Source of the DNA: Hydractinia symbiolongicarpus
Lineage: Eukaryota > Cnidaria > Hydrozoa > Anthoathecata > Hydractiniidae
Assembly (NCBI RefSeq): GCF_029227915.1
Contig: NC_079875.1
Location: 16,669,001-16,733,000, forward strand
Reading direction: 5' to 3'
DNA: 64,000 bases
Every line of letters starts with the position of its first letter. Positions within the stretch are counted from its first letter, which is position 1. The position numbers and the translations under genes are program-made. Below the pieces are notes generated by a model. The model was not told the origin of the DNA, made no database searches, and saw only the letters and a list, made by a program, of their open reading frames with translations. Shown piece after piece: positions 12,674-25,880 of this stretch.

Positions 12674-12900
12674 TTATACGTACCGTTGTTTTTGAAGACA
12701 CTTTTAATCCCAAAATTGCTGTCATTTTTCTAAACTAAAACTCTTCTCTAGCAGACATTCACATTAAGACTACGTACCACTCATTGAAACTTCTAACACA
12801 AATCCACCATATACATACGAAACCTCTGTCCAATTTGTGTTAAATGCACACTCATTGAATGATAAATACAGAGACCGACAAAAGCAACAGGGAAACCAGC
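12674..12900 (-). pseudogene. Diverged duplicate of the neighbouring minus-strand exon (copy 1)
   Basis: On the minus strand this segment parallels the 176-bp exon at 12962-13137. AAAACACAAATTGGACAGAG in copy 2 (AACACAAATTGGACAGAG here) matches AAAACATAAATTTGATAGAG with few changes. A CAGCAATTTTGGGATTAAAA stretch matches CAGCAATTTTGTGACCAAAA. Both end in the same donor-like GTACGTATAAA, so an ancient tandem exon duplication is likely. The reading frame is broken here by a one-base difference relative to copy 2. No product can be named. Confidence 0.35.
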
Positions 12901-12961
12901 GCCAAAGAATTTTACACTTGATGTTTTAGAAGTTACAAGCATACGTACCGTTTATACGTAC

Positions 12962-13137
12962 CGAATTGTTTGAAAAAATCTGCGTCTTTTGGTCACAAAA
13001 TTGCTGCCATTTGTTGGTCAAATCTGATCCATTATCGCCAGTCCTCATACCAATCAAAACGTTATCATAAATACACATGCTCTTCTTCTCTGTCGAATTT
13101 TCTCTATCAAATTTATGTTTTACAATTACATTCAATT
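12962..13137 (-). pseudogene. Conserved 176-bp exon-like segment (copy 1), unknown product
   Basis: On the minus strand the segment is preceded by the acceptor-like CACATTATTGCAG and followed by the donor-like GTACGTATAAAC. It is open in the frame giving NVIVKHKFDREN and, further on, NGSDLTNKWQQFCDQKTQIF. Copy 2 (51428-51603) has the same length and only four base differences by my count, all changing an amino acid. In copy 1 the donor of the preceding exon is mutated (GTAAGT to CTAAGT at 13225-13230), so normal splicing into this exon would fail. I do not recognise the protein. Alternatively it is a conserved non-coding piece whose splice signals are fortuitous. Confidence 0.4.
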
Positions 13138-13657
13138 CTGCAATAATGTGATTGAAAGGATCAACAGTCTATAATTAAAAATGTAAGTTGTAACTAACAT
13201 TAAGTTTGAGAAAATCAATGTTTGACTTAGCACAATATCTTCTTTTATGCCGGAGAAATTTTGGTATTTCAGATGCCAACTGCCTCTTGGTGAAAAAATC
13301 TTGAAAAAAAAATGACAAAGAACACGCGAATGATAAAAAAATCCGCTAAATCGAGAAAAAAATTTTTTAGTAAAAAAGAAAGAATTATAAATAAACACAA
13401 ACACATAATCGCACGCAAAACCTCTCAATAGAATGAAAATATCATAACCCAAGGCCAATGCTGTAGGCAAAATCCAATGAAAGAAACGGTTATTATCGAC
13501 TAAATTTTCCTTCAGCTCTTGGGTTGTGGTTTGTAATATAATGAATTGTACTATGAATATTGCCATTCATCTCATCTCATATAAACCACAAATTAAAATC
13601 TTTCTACCATATAGTAATACCAGAACACAAACAAACCACAAACTTACCATTGCAATG
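13138..13657. other. Core of composite unit, right part (copy 1)
   Basis: This is the equivalent of 51604-52427 in copy 2, but it lacks about 285 bp present there (51850-52130). A 144-codon minus ORF (13132-13566) runs across the boundary of the presumed intron. Its start (MAIFIVQFIILQ) is shared with copy 2, but the frame is interrupted there by TAG. I do not treat it as an intact gene. The sequence leads into the 45-bp array at a junction shared by both copies (GCAATGAA then TATATTTACTTG). Confidence 0.45.
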
Positions 13658-14489
13658 AATATATTTACTTGTTTTAGGTCCCAAAAAGGGACAGCCTTCA
13701 ATTACATATTTACTTGTTTTAGGTCCCAAATCGGGACAGCCTTCAAATACAAATTTATGTGTTTAAGTCCCAATTCGGGACATCTTTCAAATATATATTA
13801 ACTTGTTTTAGGTCCCAAGTCGAGAGAGCCTTCAAAATGTATTTCCATTTTTTACGTCCGATGTCGGGACAGCCTACAAATACATATTAGGGACAGCCTT
13901 CAAATATATACTTACTTTAAGTCCCAAATGTGTTTTAGGTCCCAAGTCTGGACAGCTTCTAAACATATATTTATGTGTTTTAGGTCCCAATTCGGGACAG
14001 CCTTTAAATGTATATTTACTTGTTTTAGGTCGAAGTCGGGACAGCCTTTTAATGTATAATTGATTCTTTTAGATCCCAAGTCGGGACAGCGTTTTAACGT
14101 ATGTTTGATTGTTTTAAATCCCAAGTCGGGACAGCCTTCAAATATATATTTATCTGTTTCAGGTCCGAAGTCGGGACAGCCTTTAAATGTACATTTACTT
14201 GTTTTAAGTCCCAAGTCGGGACAGCCTTCAAATATATATTTATGCGTTTTAGGTCCCAAGTCGAGACAGCCTTCAAAAGGTATTTCCATTCTTTACGTCC
14301 GAAGTCAGGACAGCCTTCAAATATATTTTTACCCGTTTTAGGTCCCAATTCGGTACAGCCTTCAAATATATATTTAGGGACAGCCTTCAAATATATATTT
14401 ACTTGTTTTAAGTCTCAAGTCGGGGCAGCCTTGAAACATATATTTATTCGTTTTAGGTCCCAATTCGGGACAGCCTTCAAATATATATT

Positions 14490-15200
14490 TACTTGTTTTA
14501 GGTCCCAAGTCGGGACAGCCTTCAAATATATATTTACTTGTTTTAGGTCCCAAGTCGGGACAGTCTCCAAATGTATACTTGATTGTTTAGATCCCAAGTC
14601 GGGGCAACCTTCAAATATATACTTACTTTAAGTCTCAAGTCAGGACAGGCTTAAAATGTGTATATATGTGTTTTAGGTCCCAAGTCAGGACAGCCTTCAA
14701 ATATGTATTTATGTGCTTTAGGTCCCAATTCAGGACAGCCTCCAAATATATATTTATGTGTTTTAGGTCCGAAGTCGGGACAGCCTTTAAATGTATATTT
14801 GATTGTTCTAGATCCCAAGTGGGGAAAGCCTTCAAATATATACTTATTTTAAGTCCCAAGTCGGGACAGCCTTCAAATACAAATTTATGTGTTTAAGTCC
14901 CAATTCGGGACAGCTTCCAAATACATATTTATGTGTTTTGGGTCGGAAATCGGGACAGCCTTTAAATGTATATTTGATTGTTTTAGATCCCAAGTCGGGA
15001 CAGCCTGCAAATATATATTTATGTGTTTTAGGTCCTAGTTCGGGACAGCTTTCAAATATATACTTACTTTAAGTCCCAAGTCGTGACAGGCTTGAAATGT
15101 GAATATATGTGTTTCAGGTCCCAGTTCGGGACAGCCCTCAAATATATATTTATGTGTTTCATGTCCGAAGTCGGGACAGCCTTTAAATGTTTATTTGATT
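14490..15200. repeat. Higher-order block, duplicated at +3344 bp
   Basis: The order of monomer variants here, including a GGGACAGTCTCCAAATGTAT unit and a TTGGGTCGGAAATCGGGAC unit, is repeated nearly base for base at 17834-18540. The offset of 3344 bp is constant across the block. This is a multi-monomer duplication within the satellite, not simple single-unit slippage. Confidence 0.8.
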
Positions 15201-16082
15201 GTTTTAGATCCCAAGTCGGGACAGCCTGCAAATATATATTTATATTTTTTAGGTCACAATTCAGGACAGCCTTCAAATATATATTTATGTGTTCTAGGTC
15301 CGAAGTCGGGACAGCCTTTAAATGTATATTTGATTGTTCTAGATCGCAAGTCGGGAAAGCCTTCAAATATATACTTATTTTAAGTCCCAAGTCGGGACAG
15401 GCTTAAAATGTGTATATATGTGTTTTAGGTCCCAAGTCGGGACAGCCTTCAAATATATTTTTATGTGTTTTAGTCCGAAGTCGGGACAGTCTTCAATTAT
15501 ATATTTACTTGTTTTAAATCCCAAGTCAGGAAAGCCTTCAAATATATACTTATTTTAAGTCCCAAGTCGGGACAGCCTTAAAATGTCTATATATGTGTTT
15601 TAGGTCCCAAGTCGGGACAGCCTTCAAATATATACTCATGTGTTTTAGGTCCCAATTCGGGACAGCCTTCAAATATATACTTATGTGTTTTAGGTCCCAA
15701 TTCGGGACAGCCTTCAAATATATATTTATGTGTTTTAGGTCCGAAGTCGGGAAAGCCTTTAAATGTATATTTACTTGTTTTAAATGCCAAGTCAGGAAAG
15801 CCTTCAAATATATACTTATTTAAGTCCCAAGTCGGGACAGGCTTAAAATGTGTATATATGTGTTTTAGGTCCCAAGTCGGGACAGCCTTCAAATATATAC
15901 TTATGTGGTTTAGGTCCCAATTCGGGACAGCCTTCAATTATATATTTACTTGTTTTAGGTCCCAACTGGGGACAGCCTTCAAATATATATTTGTGTGATT
16001 TAGGTCCCAATTCGGGACAGCCTTCAAATATATATTTACTTGTTTTAAATCCCAAGTCGGGAAAGCCTTTAAATATATATAT

Positions 16083-16690
16083 ATGTGTTTTAGGGCCCAA
16101 TTTGGGACAGCCTTCAAATATATTTTATGTGTTTTAGGTCCGAAATCGGGACAGCCTTTAAATGTTTATTGGATTGTTTTAGATCCCTATTCGGGACAGC
16201 CTTCAAATATATATTTATGTGTTTTAGGTCCGAAGTCGGGACAGCCTTTAAAGGTATATTTAATTGTTTTAGATCCCATGTCGGGACAGTCTGCAAATAT
16301 ATATTTATGTGTTTTAGGTCCCAATTGGGGACAGCCTTCAAATATATATTTATGTGTTTTAGGTCCGAAGTCGGGAAAGCCTTTAAATATGTATTTATGT
16401 GATTTAGGTCCCAATTTGGGACAGCCTTCAAATATATATTAAATTGTTTTAGCTCGCATGTCGGGACAGTCTGCAAATATATATTTATGTGTTTTAAATC
16501 CCAAGTCAGGACCGCCTTTAATTATATATTTACTTGTTTTGAATCCCAAGTCGGGACAGCCTTTAAATATATATATATGTGTTTTAGGGCCCAATTCGGG
16601 ACAGCCTTCAAATATATTTTATGTGTTTTAGGTCCGAAGTCGGGACAGCCTTTAAATGTATATTTGATTGTTTCAGATCCCAAGTCTTGA
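16083..16690. repeat. Higher-order block repeated at +3142 and +6156 bp
   Basis: The series containing GATCCCTATTCGGGACAGCC, a CTTTAAAGGTATATTTAATT variant and GATCCCATGTCGGGACAGTC recurs at 19225-19830 and 22239-22850. Related blocks recur near 23066, 23880, 25559, 26906, 27688, 28766, 30443, 32179, 34224 and 37645. It is the commonest higher-order motif of the array. Confidence 0.8.
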
Positions 16691-19600
16691 CAGCCTGCAA
16701 ATATATATGTGTTTTAGGGCCCAATTCGGGACAGCCTTCAAATATATATTTATGTGTTTTAAGACCGAAATCTGGACAGCCTTTGGTTATTAGATTGTTT
16801 TAGATCCCAATTCGGGACAGCCTTCAAATATATATTTACTTGTTTTAAATCCCAAGTCAGGACAGCCTTCAAATATATACTTATTTTAAGTCCCAAGTCC
16901 GGACAGGCTTAAAATGTGTATATATGTGTTTTATGTCCCAAGTCTTGACAGCCTGCAAATATATATATGTGTTTTAGGGCCCAATTCGCCACAGCCTTCA
17001 AATATATATTTATGTGTTTTAGGTCCGAAATCGGGACAGCCTTTAAATGTTTATTTGATTGTTTTAGATCCCAAGTCGGGACAGCCTTCAAATATATTTT
17101 TATGTGTTTTAGGTCCCAATTCGGGGCAGCCTTCAAATATATACTTATGTGTTTTAGGTCCCAATTCATGACAGCCTTCAATTATATATTTACTTGTTTT
17201 AGGTCCCAAGTCAGGAAAGCCTTCAAATATATACTTATTTTAAGTCCCAAGTCGGGACAGGCTAAAAATGTCTATATATGTGTTTTAGGTCCCAATTCGG
17301 GACAGCCTTCAAATATATATTTATGTGTTTTAGGTCCGAAGTCGGGAAAGCCTTTAAGTCAGGTCAGCCTTCAATTATATATTTACTTGTTTTAGGTCCC
17401 AAGTCGGGACAGCCTTCAAATATATACTTATGTGTTTTAGGTCCCAATTCGGGACAGCCTTCAAATATATACTTATGTGTTTTTTTGGTCCGAAGTCGGG
17501 ACAGCCTTTAAATGTATATTTGATTGTTTTAGATCCCAAGTCGGGACAGCCTTCAAATATATATTTATGTGTTTTAGGGCCCAATTCGGGACAGCCTTCA
17601 AATATATTTTATGTGTTTTGGGTCCGTAATTGGGACAGCCTTCAAATATATATTTACTTGTTTTAAATCCCAAGTCGGGACAGCCTTTAAATATATATAT
17701 ATGTGTTTTAGGGCCCAATTCGGGACAGCCTTCAAATATATTTTATGTGTTTTAGGTCCGAAATCGGGACAGCCTTTAAATGTTTATCGGATTGTTTTAG
17801 ATCCCTATTCGGGACAGCCTTCAAATATATATTTACTTGTTTTAGGTCCCAAGTCGGGACAGCCTTCAAATATATATTTACTTGTTTTAGGTCCCAAGTC
17901 GGGACAGTCTCCAAATGTATACTTGATTGTTTAGATCCCAAGTCGGGGCAGCCTTCAAATATATACTTACTTTAAGTCTCAAGTCAGGACAGGCTTAAAA
18001 TGTGTATATATGTGTTTTAGGTCCCAAGTCAGGACAGCCTTCAAATATGTATTTATGTGCTTTAGATCCCAATTCAGGACAGCCTCCAAATATATATTTA
18101 TGTGTTTTAGGTCCGAAGTCGGGACAGCCTTTAAATGTATATTTGATTGTTCTAGATCCCAAGTGGGGAAAGCCTTCAAATATATACTTATTTTAAGTCC
18201 CAAGTCGGGACAGCCTTCAAATACAAATTTATGTGTTTAAGTCCCAATTCGGGACAGCTTCCAAATACATATTTATGTGTTTTGGGTCGGAAATCGGGAC
18301 AGCCTTTAAATGTATATTTGATTGTTTTAGATCCCAAGTCGGGACAGCCTGCAAATATATATTTATGTGTTTTAGGTCCTAGTTCGGGACAGCTTTCAAA
18401 TATATACTTACTTTAAGTCCCAAGTCGTGACAGGCTTGAAATGTGAATATATGTGTTTCAGGTCCCAGTTCGGGACAGCCCTCAAATATATATTTATGTG
18501 TTTCATGTCCGAAGTCGGGACAGCCTTTAAATGTATATTTGATTGTTCTAGATCCCAATTCGGGACAGCCTTCAAATATATATTTACGTGGTTTAGGTCC
18601 AAAATCGGGACAGCCTTTAAATGTTTATTTGATTGTTTTAGATCCCAAGTCGGGACAGCCTGCAAATATATATTTATGTGTTTTAGGTCACAATTCAGGA
18701 CAGCCTTCAAATATATATTTATGTGTTCTAGGTCCGAAGTCGGGACAGCCTTTAAATGTATATTTGATTGTTCTAGATCGCAAGTCGGGAAAGCCTTCAA
18801 ATATATACTTATTTTAAGTCCCAAGTCGGGACAGGCTTAAAATGTGTATATATGTGTTTTAGGTCCCAAGTCGGGACAGCCTTCAAATATATTTTTATGT
18901 GTTTTAGGTCCGAAGTCGGGACAGTCTTCAATTATATATTTACTTGTTTTAAATCCCAAGTCAGGAAAGCCTTCAAATATATACTTATTTTAAGTCCCAA
19001 GTCGGGACAGCCTTCAATTATATATTTACTTGTTTTAGGTCCCAACTGGGGACAGCCTTCAAATATATATTTGTGTGATTTAGGTCCCAATTCGGGACAG
19101 CCTTCAAATATATATTTATGTGTTTTAGGTCCGAAGTCGGGAAAGCCTTTAAGTCAGGTCAGCCTTCAAATATATATTTACTTGTTTTAAATCCCAAGTC
19201 GGGACAGCCTTTAAATATATATATATGTGTTTTAGGGCCCAATTCGGGACAGCCTTCAAATATATTTTATGTGTTTTAGGTCCGAAATCGGGACAGCCTT
19301 TAAATGTTTATTGGATTGTTTTAGATCCCTATTCGGGACAGCCTTCAAATATATATTTATGTGTTTCAGGTCCGAAGTCGGGACAGCCTTTAAAGGTATA
19401 TTTAATTGTTTTAGATCCCATGTCGGGACAGTCTGCAAATATATATTTATGTGTTTTAGGTCCCAATTGGGGACAGCCTTCAAATATATATTTATGTGTT
19501 TTAGGTCCGAAGTCGGGAAAGCCTTTAAATATGTATTTATGTGATTTAGGTCCCAATTTGGGACAGCCTTCAAATATATATTTAATTGTTTTAGATCGCA

Positions 19601-22600
19601 TGTCGGGACAGTCTGCAAATATATATTTATTTGTTTTAAATCCCAAGTCAGGACCGCCTTTAATTATATATTTACTTGTTTTAAATCCCAAGTCGGGACA
19701 GCCTTTAAATATATATATATGTGTTTTAGGGCCCAATTCGGGACAGCCTTCAAATATATTTTATGTGTTTTAGGTCCGAAGTCGGGACAGCCTTTAAATG
19801 TATATATGATTGTTTCAGATCCCAAGTCTTGACAGCCTGCAAATACATATGTGTTTTAGGGCCCAATTCGGGACAGCCTTCAAATATATATTTACTTGTT
19901 TTAAATCCCAAGTCAGGACAGCCTTCAAATATATACTTATTTTAAGTCCCAAGTCCGGACAGGCTTAAAATGTGTATATATGTGTTTTATGTCCCAAGTC
20001 TTGACAGCCTGCAAATATATATATGTGTTTTAGGGCCCAATTCGCCACAGCCTTCAAATATATATTTATGTGTTTTAGGTCCGAAATCGGGACAGCCTTT
20101 AAATGTTTATTTGATTGTTTTAGATCCCAAGTCGGGACAGCCTTTAAATATATTTTTATGTGTTTTAGGTCCGAAGTCGGGACAGTCTTCAATTATATAT
20201 TTACTTGTTTTAAATCCCAAGTCAGGAAAGCCTTCAAATATATACTTATTTTAAGTCCCAAGTCGGGACAGGCTTAAAATGTCTATATATGTGTTTTAGG
20301 TCCCAAGTCGGGACAGCCTTCAAATATATACTCATGTGTTTTAGGTCCCAATTCGGGACAGCCTTCAAATATATACTTATGTGTTTTAGGTCCCAATTCA
20401 TGACAGCCTTCAATTATATATTTACTTGTTTTAGGTCCCAAGTCAGGAAAGCCTTCAAATATATACTTATTTTAAGTCCCAAGTCGGGACAGGCTTAAAA
20501 TGTCTATATATGTGTTTTAGGTCCTAATTCGGGACAGCCTTCAAATATATATTTATGTGTTTTAGGTCCGAAGTCGGGAAAGCCTTTAAGTCAGGTCAGC
20601 CTTCAATTATATATTTACTTGTTTTAGGTCCCAAGTCGGGACAGCCTTCAAATATATACTTATGTGTTTTAGGTCCCAATTCGGGACAGCCTTCAAATAT
20701 ATACTTATGTGTTTTTTTGGTCCGAAGTCGGGACAGCCTTTAAATGTATATTTGATTGTTTTAGATCCCAAGTCGGGACATCCTTCAAATATATATTTAT
20801 GTGTTTTAGGGCCCAATTCGGGACAGCCTTCAAATATATTTTATGTGTTTTGGGTCCGAAATTGGGACAGCCTTTAAATGTATATTTGATTGTTTTAGAT
20901 CCCAAGTCGGGACAGCCTGCAAATATATATTTATGTGTTTTAGGTCCTAGTTCGGGACAGCTTTCAAATATATACTTACTTTAAGTCCCAAGTCGTGACA
21001 GGCTTGAAATGTGAATATATGTGTTTCAGGTCCCAGTTCGGGACAGCCCTCAAATATATATTTATGTGTTTCATGTCCGAAGTCGGGACAGCCATTAAAT
21101 GTATATTTGATTGTTCTAGATCCCAAGTCGGGACAGCCTTCAAATATATATTTACGTGGTTTAGGTCCAAAATCGGGACAGCCTTTAAATGTTTATTTGA
21201 TTGTTTTAGATCCCAAGTCGGGACAGCCTGCAAATATATATTTATGTGTTTTAGGTCACAATTCAGGACAGCCTTCAAATATATATTTATGTGTTCTAGG
21301 TCCGAAGTCGGGACAGCCTTTAAATGTATATTTGATTGTTTTAAATCCCAAGTCAGGAAAGCCTTCAAATATATACTTATTTTAAGTCCCAAGTCGGGAC
21401 AGGCTTAAAATGTCTATATATGTGTTTTAGGTCCCAAGTCGGGACAGCCTTCAAATATATACTCATGTGTTTTAGGTCCCAATTCGGGACAGCCTTCAAA
21501 TATATACTTATGTGTTTTAGGTCCCAATTCGGGACAGCCTTCAAATATATATTTATGTGTTTTAGGTCCGAAGTCGGGAAAGCCTTTAAATGTATATTTA
21601 CTTGTTTTAAATGCCAAGTCAGGAAAGCCTTCAAATATATACTTATTTTAAGTCCCAAGTCGGGACAGGCTTAAAATGTCTATATATGTGTTTTAGGTCC
21701 CAAGTCGGGAGAGCCTTCAAATATATACTCATGTGTTTTAGGTCCCAATTCGGGACAGCCTTCAAATATATACTTATGTGTTTTAGGTCCCAATTCGGGA
21801 CAGCCTTCAAATATATATTTATGTGTTTTAGGTCCGAAGTCGGGAAAGCCTTTAAATGTATATTTACTTGTTTTAAATGCCAAGTCAGGAAAGCCTTCAA
21901 ATATATACTTATTTTAAGTCCCAAGTCGGGACAGGCTTAAAATGTGTATATATGTGTTTTAGGTCCCAAGTCGGGACAGCCTTCAAATATATACTTATGT
22001 GGTTTACGTCCCAATTCGGGACAGCCTTCAATTATATATTTACTTGTTTTAGGTCCCAACTGGGGACAGCCTTCAAATATATATTTGTGTGATTTAGGTC
22101 CCAATTCGGGACAGCCTTCAAATATATATTTATGTGTTTTAGGTCCGAAGTCGGGAAAGCCTTTAAGTCAGGTCAGCCTTCAAATATATATTTACTTGTT
22201 TTAAATCCCAAGTCGGGACAGCCTTTAAATATATATATATGTGTTTTAGGGCCCAATTCGGGACAGCCTTCAAATATATTTTATGTGTTTTAGGTCCGAA
22301 ATCGGGACAGCCTTTAAATGTTTATTGGATTGTTTTAGATCCCTATTCGGGACAGCCTTCAAATATATATTTATGTGTTTCAGGTCCGAAGTCGGGACAG
22401 CCTTTAAAGGTATATTTAAGTGTTTTAGATCCCATGTCGGGACAGTCTGCAAATATATATTTATGTGTTTTAGGTCCCAATTAGGGACAGCCTTCAAATA
22501 TATATTTATGTGTTTTAGGTCCGAAGTCGGGAAAGCCTTTAAATATGTATTTATGTGATTTAGGTCCCAATTTGGGACAGCCTTCAAATATATATTTAAT

Positions 22601-23499
22601 TGTTTTAGATCGCATGTCGGGACAGTCTGCAAATATATATTTATTTGTTTTAAATCCCAAGTCAGGACCGCCTTTAATTATATATTTACTTGTTTTAAAT
22701 CCCAAGTCGGGACAGCCTTTAAATATATATATATGTGTTTTAGGTCCCAATTCGGGACAGCCTTCAAATATATATTTATGTGTTTTAGGTCCGAAGTCGG
22801 GAAAGCCTTTAAGTCAGGTCAGCCTTCAATTATATATTTACTTGTTTTAGGTCCCAAGTCGGGACAGCCTTCAAATATATACTTATGTGTTTTAGGTCCC
22901 AAATCGGGACAGCCTTCAAATATATACTTATGTGTTTTTTTGGTCCGAAGTCGGGACAGCCTTTAAATGTATATTTGATTGTTTTAGATCCCAAGTCGGG
23001 ACAGCCTTCAAATATATATTCATGTGTTTTAGGGCCCAATTCGGGACAGCCTTCAAATATATTTTATGTGTTTTAGGTCCGAAATCGGGACAGCCTTTAA
23101 ATGTTTATTGGATTGTTTTAGATCCCTATTCGGGACAGCCTTCATATATATATTTATGTGTTTTAGGTCCGAAGTCGGGACAGCCTTAATTGTTTTAGAT
23201 CCCATGTCGGGACAGTCTGCAAATATATATTTATGTGTTTTAGGTCCCAATTGGGGACAGCCTTCAAATATATATTTATGTGTTTTAGGTCCGAAGTCGG
23301 GAAAGCCTTTAAATATGTATTTATGTGATTTAGGTCCCAATTTGGGACAGCCTTCAAATATATATTTAATTGTTTTAGATCCCATGTCGGGACAGCCTTC
23401 AAATATATATTTATGTGTTTTAGGTCCCAATTCGGGACAGCCTTCAAATATATATTTATGTGTTTTAGGTCCGAAGTCGGGAAAGCCTTTAAGTCAGGT

Positions 23500-25880
23500 C
23501 AGCCTTCAATTATATATTTACTTGTTTTAGGTCCCAAGTCGGGACAGCCTTCAAATATATACTTATGTGTTTTAGGTCCCAATTCGGGACAACCTTCAAA
23601 TATATACTTATGTGTTTTTTTGGTCCGAAGTCGGGACAGCCTTTAAATGTATATTTGATTGTTTTAGATCCCAAGTCGGGACAGCCTTCAAAAATATATT
23701 TATGTGTTTTAGGAGCCAATTCGGGACAGCCTTCAAATATGTTTTATGTGTTTTGGGTCCGAAATCGGGACAGCCTTCAAATATATATTTACTTGTTTTA
23801 AATCCCAAGTCGGGGCAGCCTTTAAATATATATATATGTGTTTTAGGGCCCAATTTGGGACAGCCTTTAAATATATTTTATGTGTTTTAGGTCCGAAATC
23901 GGGACAGCCTTTAAATGTTTATTGGATTGTTTTAGATCCCTATTCGGGACAGCCTTCAAATATATATTTATGTGTTTTAGGTCCGAAGTCGGGACAGCCT
24001 TTAAAGGTATATTTAGATGTTTTAGATCCCATGTCGGGACAGTCTGCAAATATATATTTATGTGTTTTAGGTCCCAATTCGGGACAGCTTTCAAATATAT
24101 ATTGATGTGTTTTAGGTCCGAAGTTGGGAAAGCCTTTAAATATGTATTTATGTGATTTAGGTCCCAATTTGGGACAGCCTTCAAATATATATTTAATTGT
24201 TTTAGATCCCATGTTGGGACAGTCTGCAAATATATATTTATGTGTTTTAGGTCCCAATTCGGGACAGCCTTCAGATATATATTTATGTGTGTTAGGTCCG
24301 AAGTCGGGACAGCTTTCTAATGTATTTGATTGTTTTAGATCCCAAGTCGGCACAGCCTTTCAATGTATGTTTGATTGTTTTAGATCCCAAGAAGGGACAG
24401 CCTTCAAATATATATTTATGTGTTTTAGGTCCCAATTCGGGACAGCTTTCAAATATATATTGATGTGTTTTAGGTCCGAAGTTGGGAAAGCCTTTAAATT
24501 TATATTTATGCGTTTTAGGTCCGAAGTCGGGACAGGCTCAAAATGTGTATATATGTGTTTTAAGTCCCAAGTCGGGACAGCCTTCAAATATATACTTATG
24601 TGTTTTAGGTCCCAATTCGGGACAGCCTTCAAATATATATTTATGTGTTTTAGGACCGAAATCTGGACAGCCTTTAAATGTTTATTTGATTGTTTTAGAT
24701 CCCAAGTCGGGACAGCCTTCAAATATATATTTATGTGTTTTAGGTCCCAATTCGGGACAGCCTTCAAATATATATTTATGTGTTTTAGGTTCTAATTCGG
24801 TACAGCCTTCAAATATATATTTATGTGTTTTAGGTCCGAAGTCGGGAAAGCCTTTAAGTCAGGTCAGCCTTCAAATTATATGTTTACTTGTTTTAGGTCC
24901 CAAGTCGGGACAGCCTTCAAATATATATTTATGTGATTTAGGTCTTAATTCGGGACAGCCTTCAAATATATACTTATGTGTTTTTTTGGTCCGAAGTCGG
25001 GACAGCCTTTAAATGTATATTTGATTGTTTTAGATCCCAAGTCGGGACAGCCTTTAATTATATATATATGTGTTTTAGGGCCCAATTCGGGACAGCCTTC
25101 AAATATATTTTATGCGTTTTAGGTCCAAAATCGGGACAGCCTTTAAGTGTTTATTTGATTGCTTTAGATCCCAAGTCAGGACAGCCCTCAATTATATATT
25201 TACTTGTTTTAGGTCCCAAGTGGGGACAGGCTTCAAATATATATTTATGTGATTTAGGTCCCAATTCGGGACAGCCTTCAAATATATATTTACTTGTTTT
25301 AAATCCCAAATCAGGACAGCCTTCAAATATATACTTATTTTAAGTCCCAAGTCGGGACAGGCTTAAAATGTGTATATATGTGTTTTAGGTCCCAAGTCGG
25401 GACAGCCTTCAAATATATACTTATGTGTTTTAGGTCCGAAATCAACACAGCCTTCAAATATATATTTACTTGTTTTAAATCCCAAGTCGGGACAGCCTTT
25501 AAATATATATATATATGTGTTTTAGGGCCCTATTCGGGACAGCCTTCAAATATATTTTATGTGTTTTAGGTCCGAAATCGGGACAGCCTTTAAATGTTTA
25601 TTGGATTGTTTTAGATCCCTATTCGGGACAGCCTTCAAATATATATTTATGTGTTTTAGGTCCGAAGTCGGGACAGCCTTTAAAGGTATATTTAATTGTT
25701 TTAGATCCCATGTCGGGACAGTCTGCAAATATATATTTATGTGTTTTAGGTCCCAATTCGGGACGGGGTTCAAATATATATTTATGTGTTTTAGGTCCGA
25801 AGTCGGGAAAGCCTTTAAATATGTATTTATGTGATTTAGGTCCCAATTTGGGACAGCCTTCAAATATATTTTATGTGTTT
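23500..25880. repeat. 2.4-kb block duplicated at +4886 bp
   Basis: This block is nearly identical to 28386-30766. Landmarks at 23612, 23746, 23867, 24124, 24482, 24978 and 25378 all recur exactly 4886 bp downstream, with only scattered substitutions. Its left half (23500-24490) also recurs at +3808 bp (27310-28300). The high identity indicates recent unequal exchange or amplification. Confidence 0.85.

Noticed and set aside
13132-13566. 144-codon minus ORF as an intact membrane protein gene
   Set aside because: It crosses sequence that has clear intron features in copy 2, contains homopolymer-driven frames, and its counterpart in copy 2 has an internal TAG.
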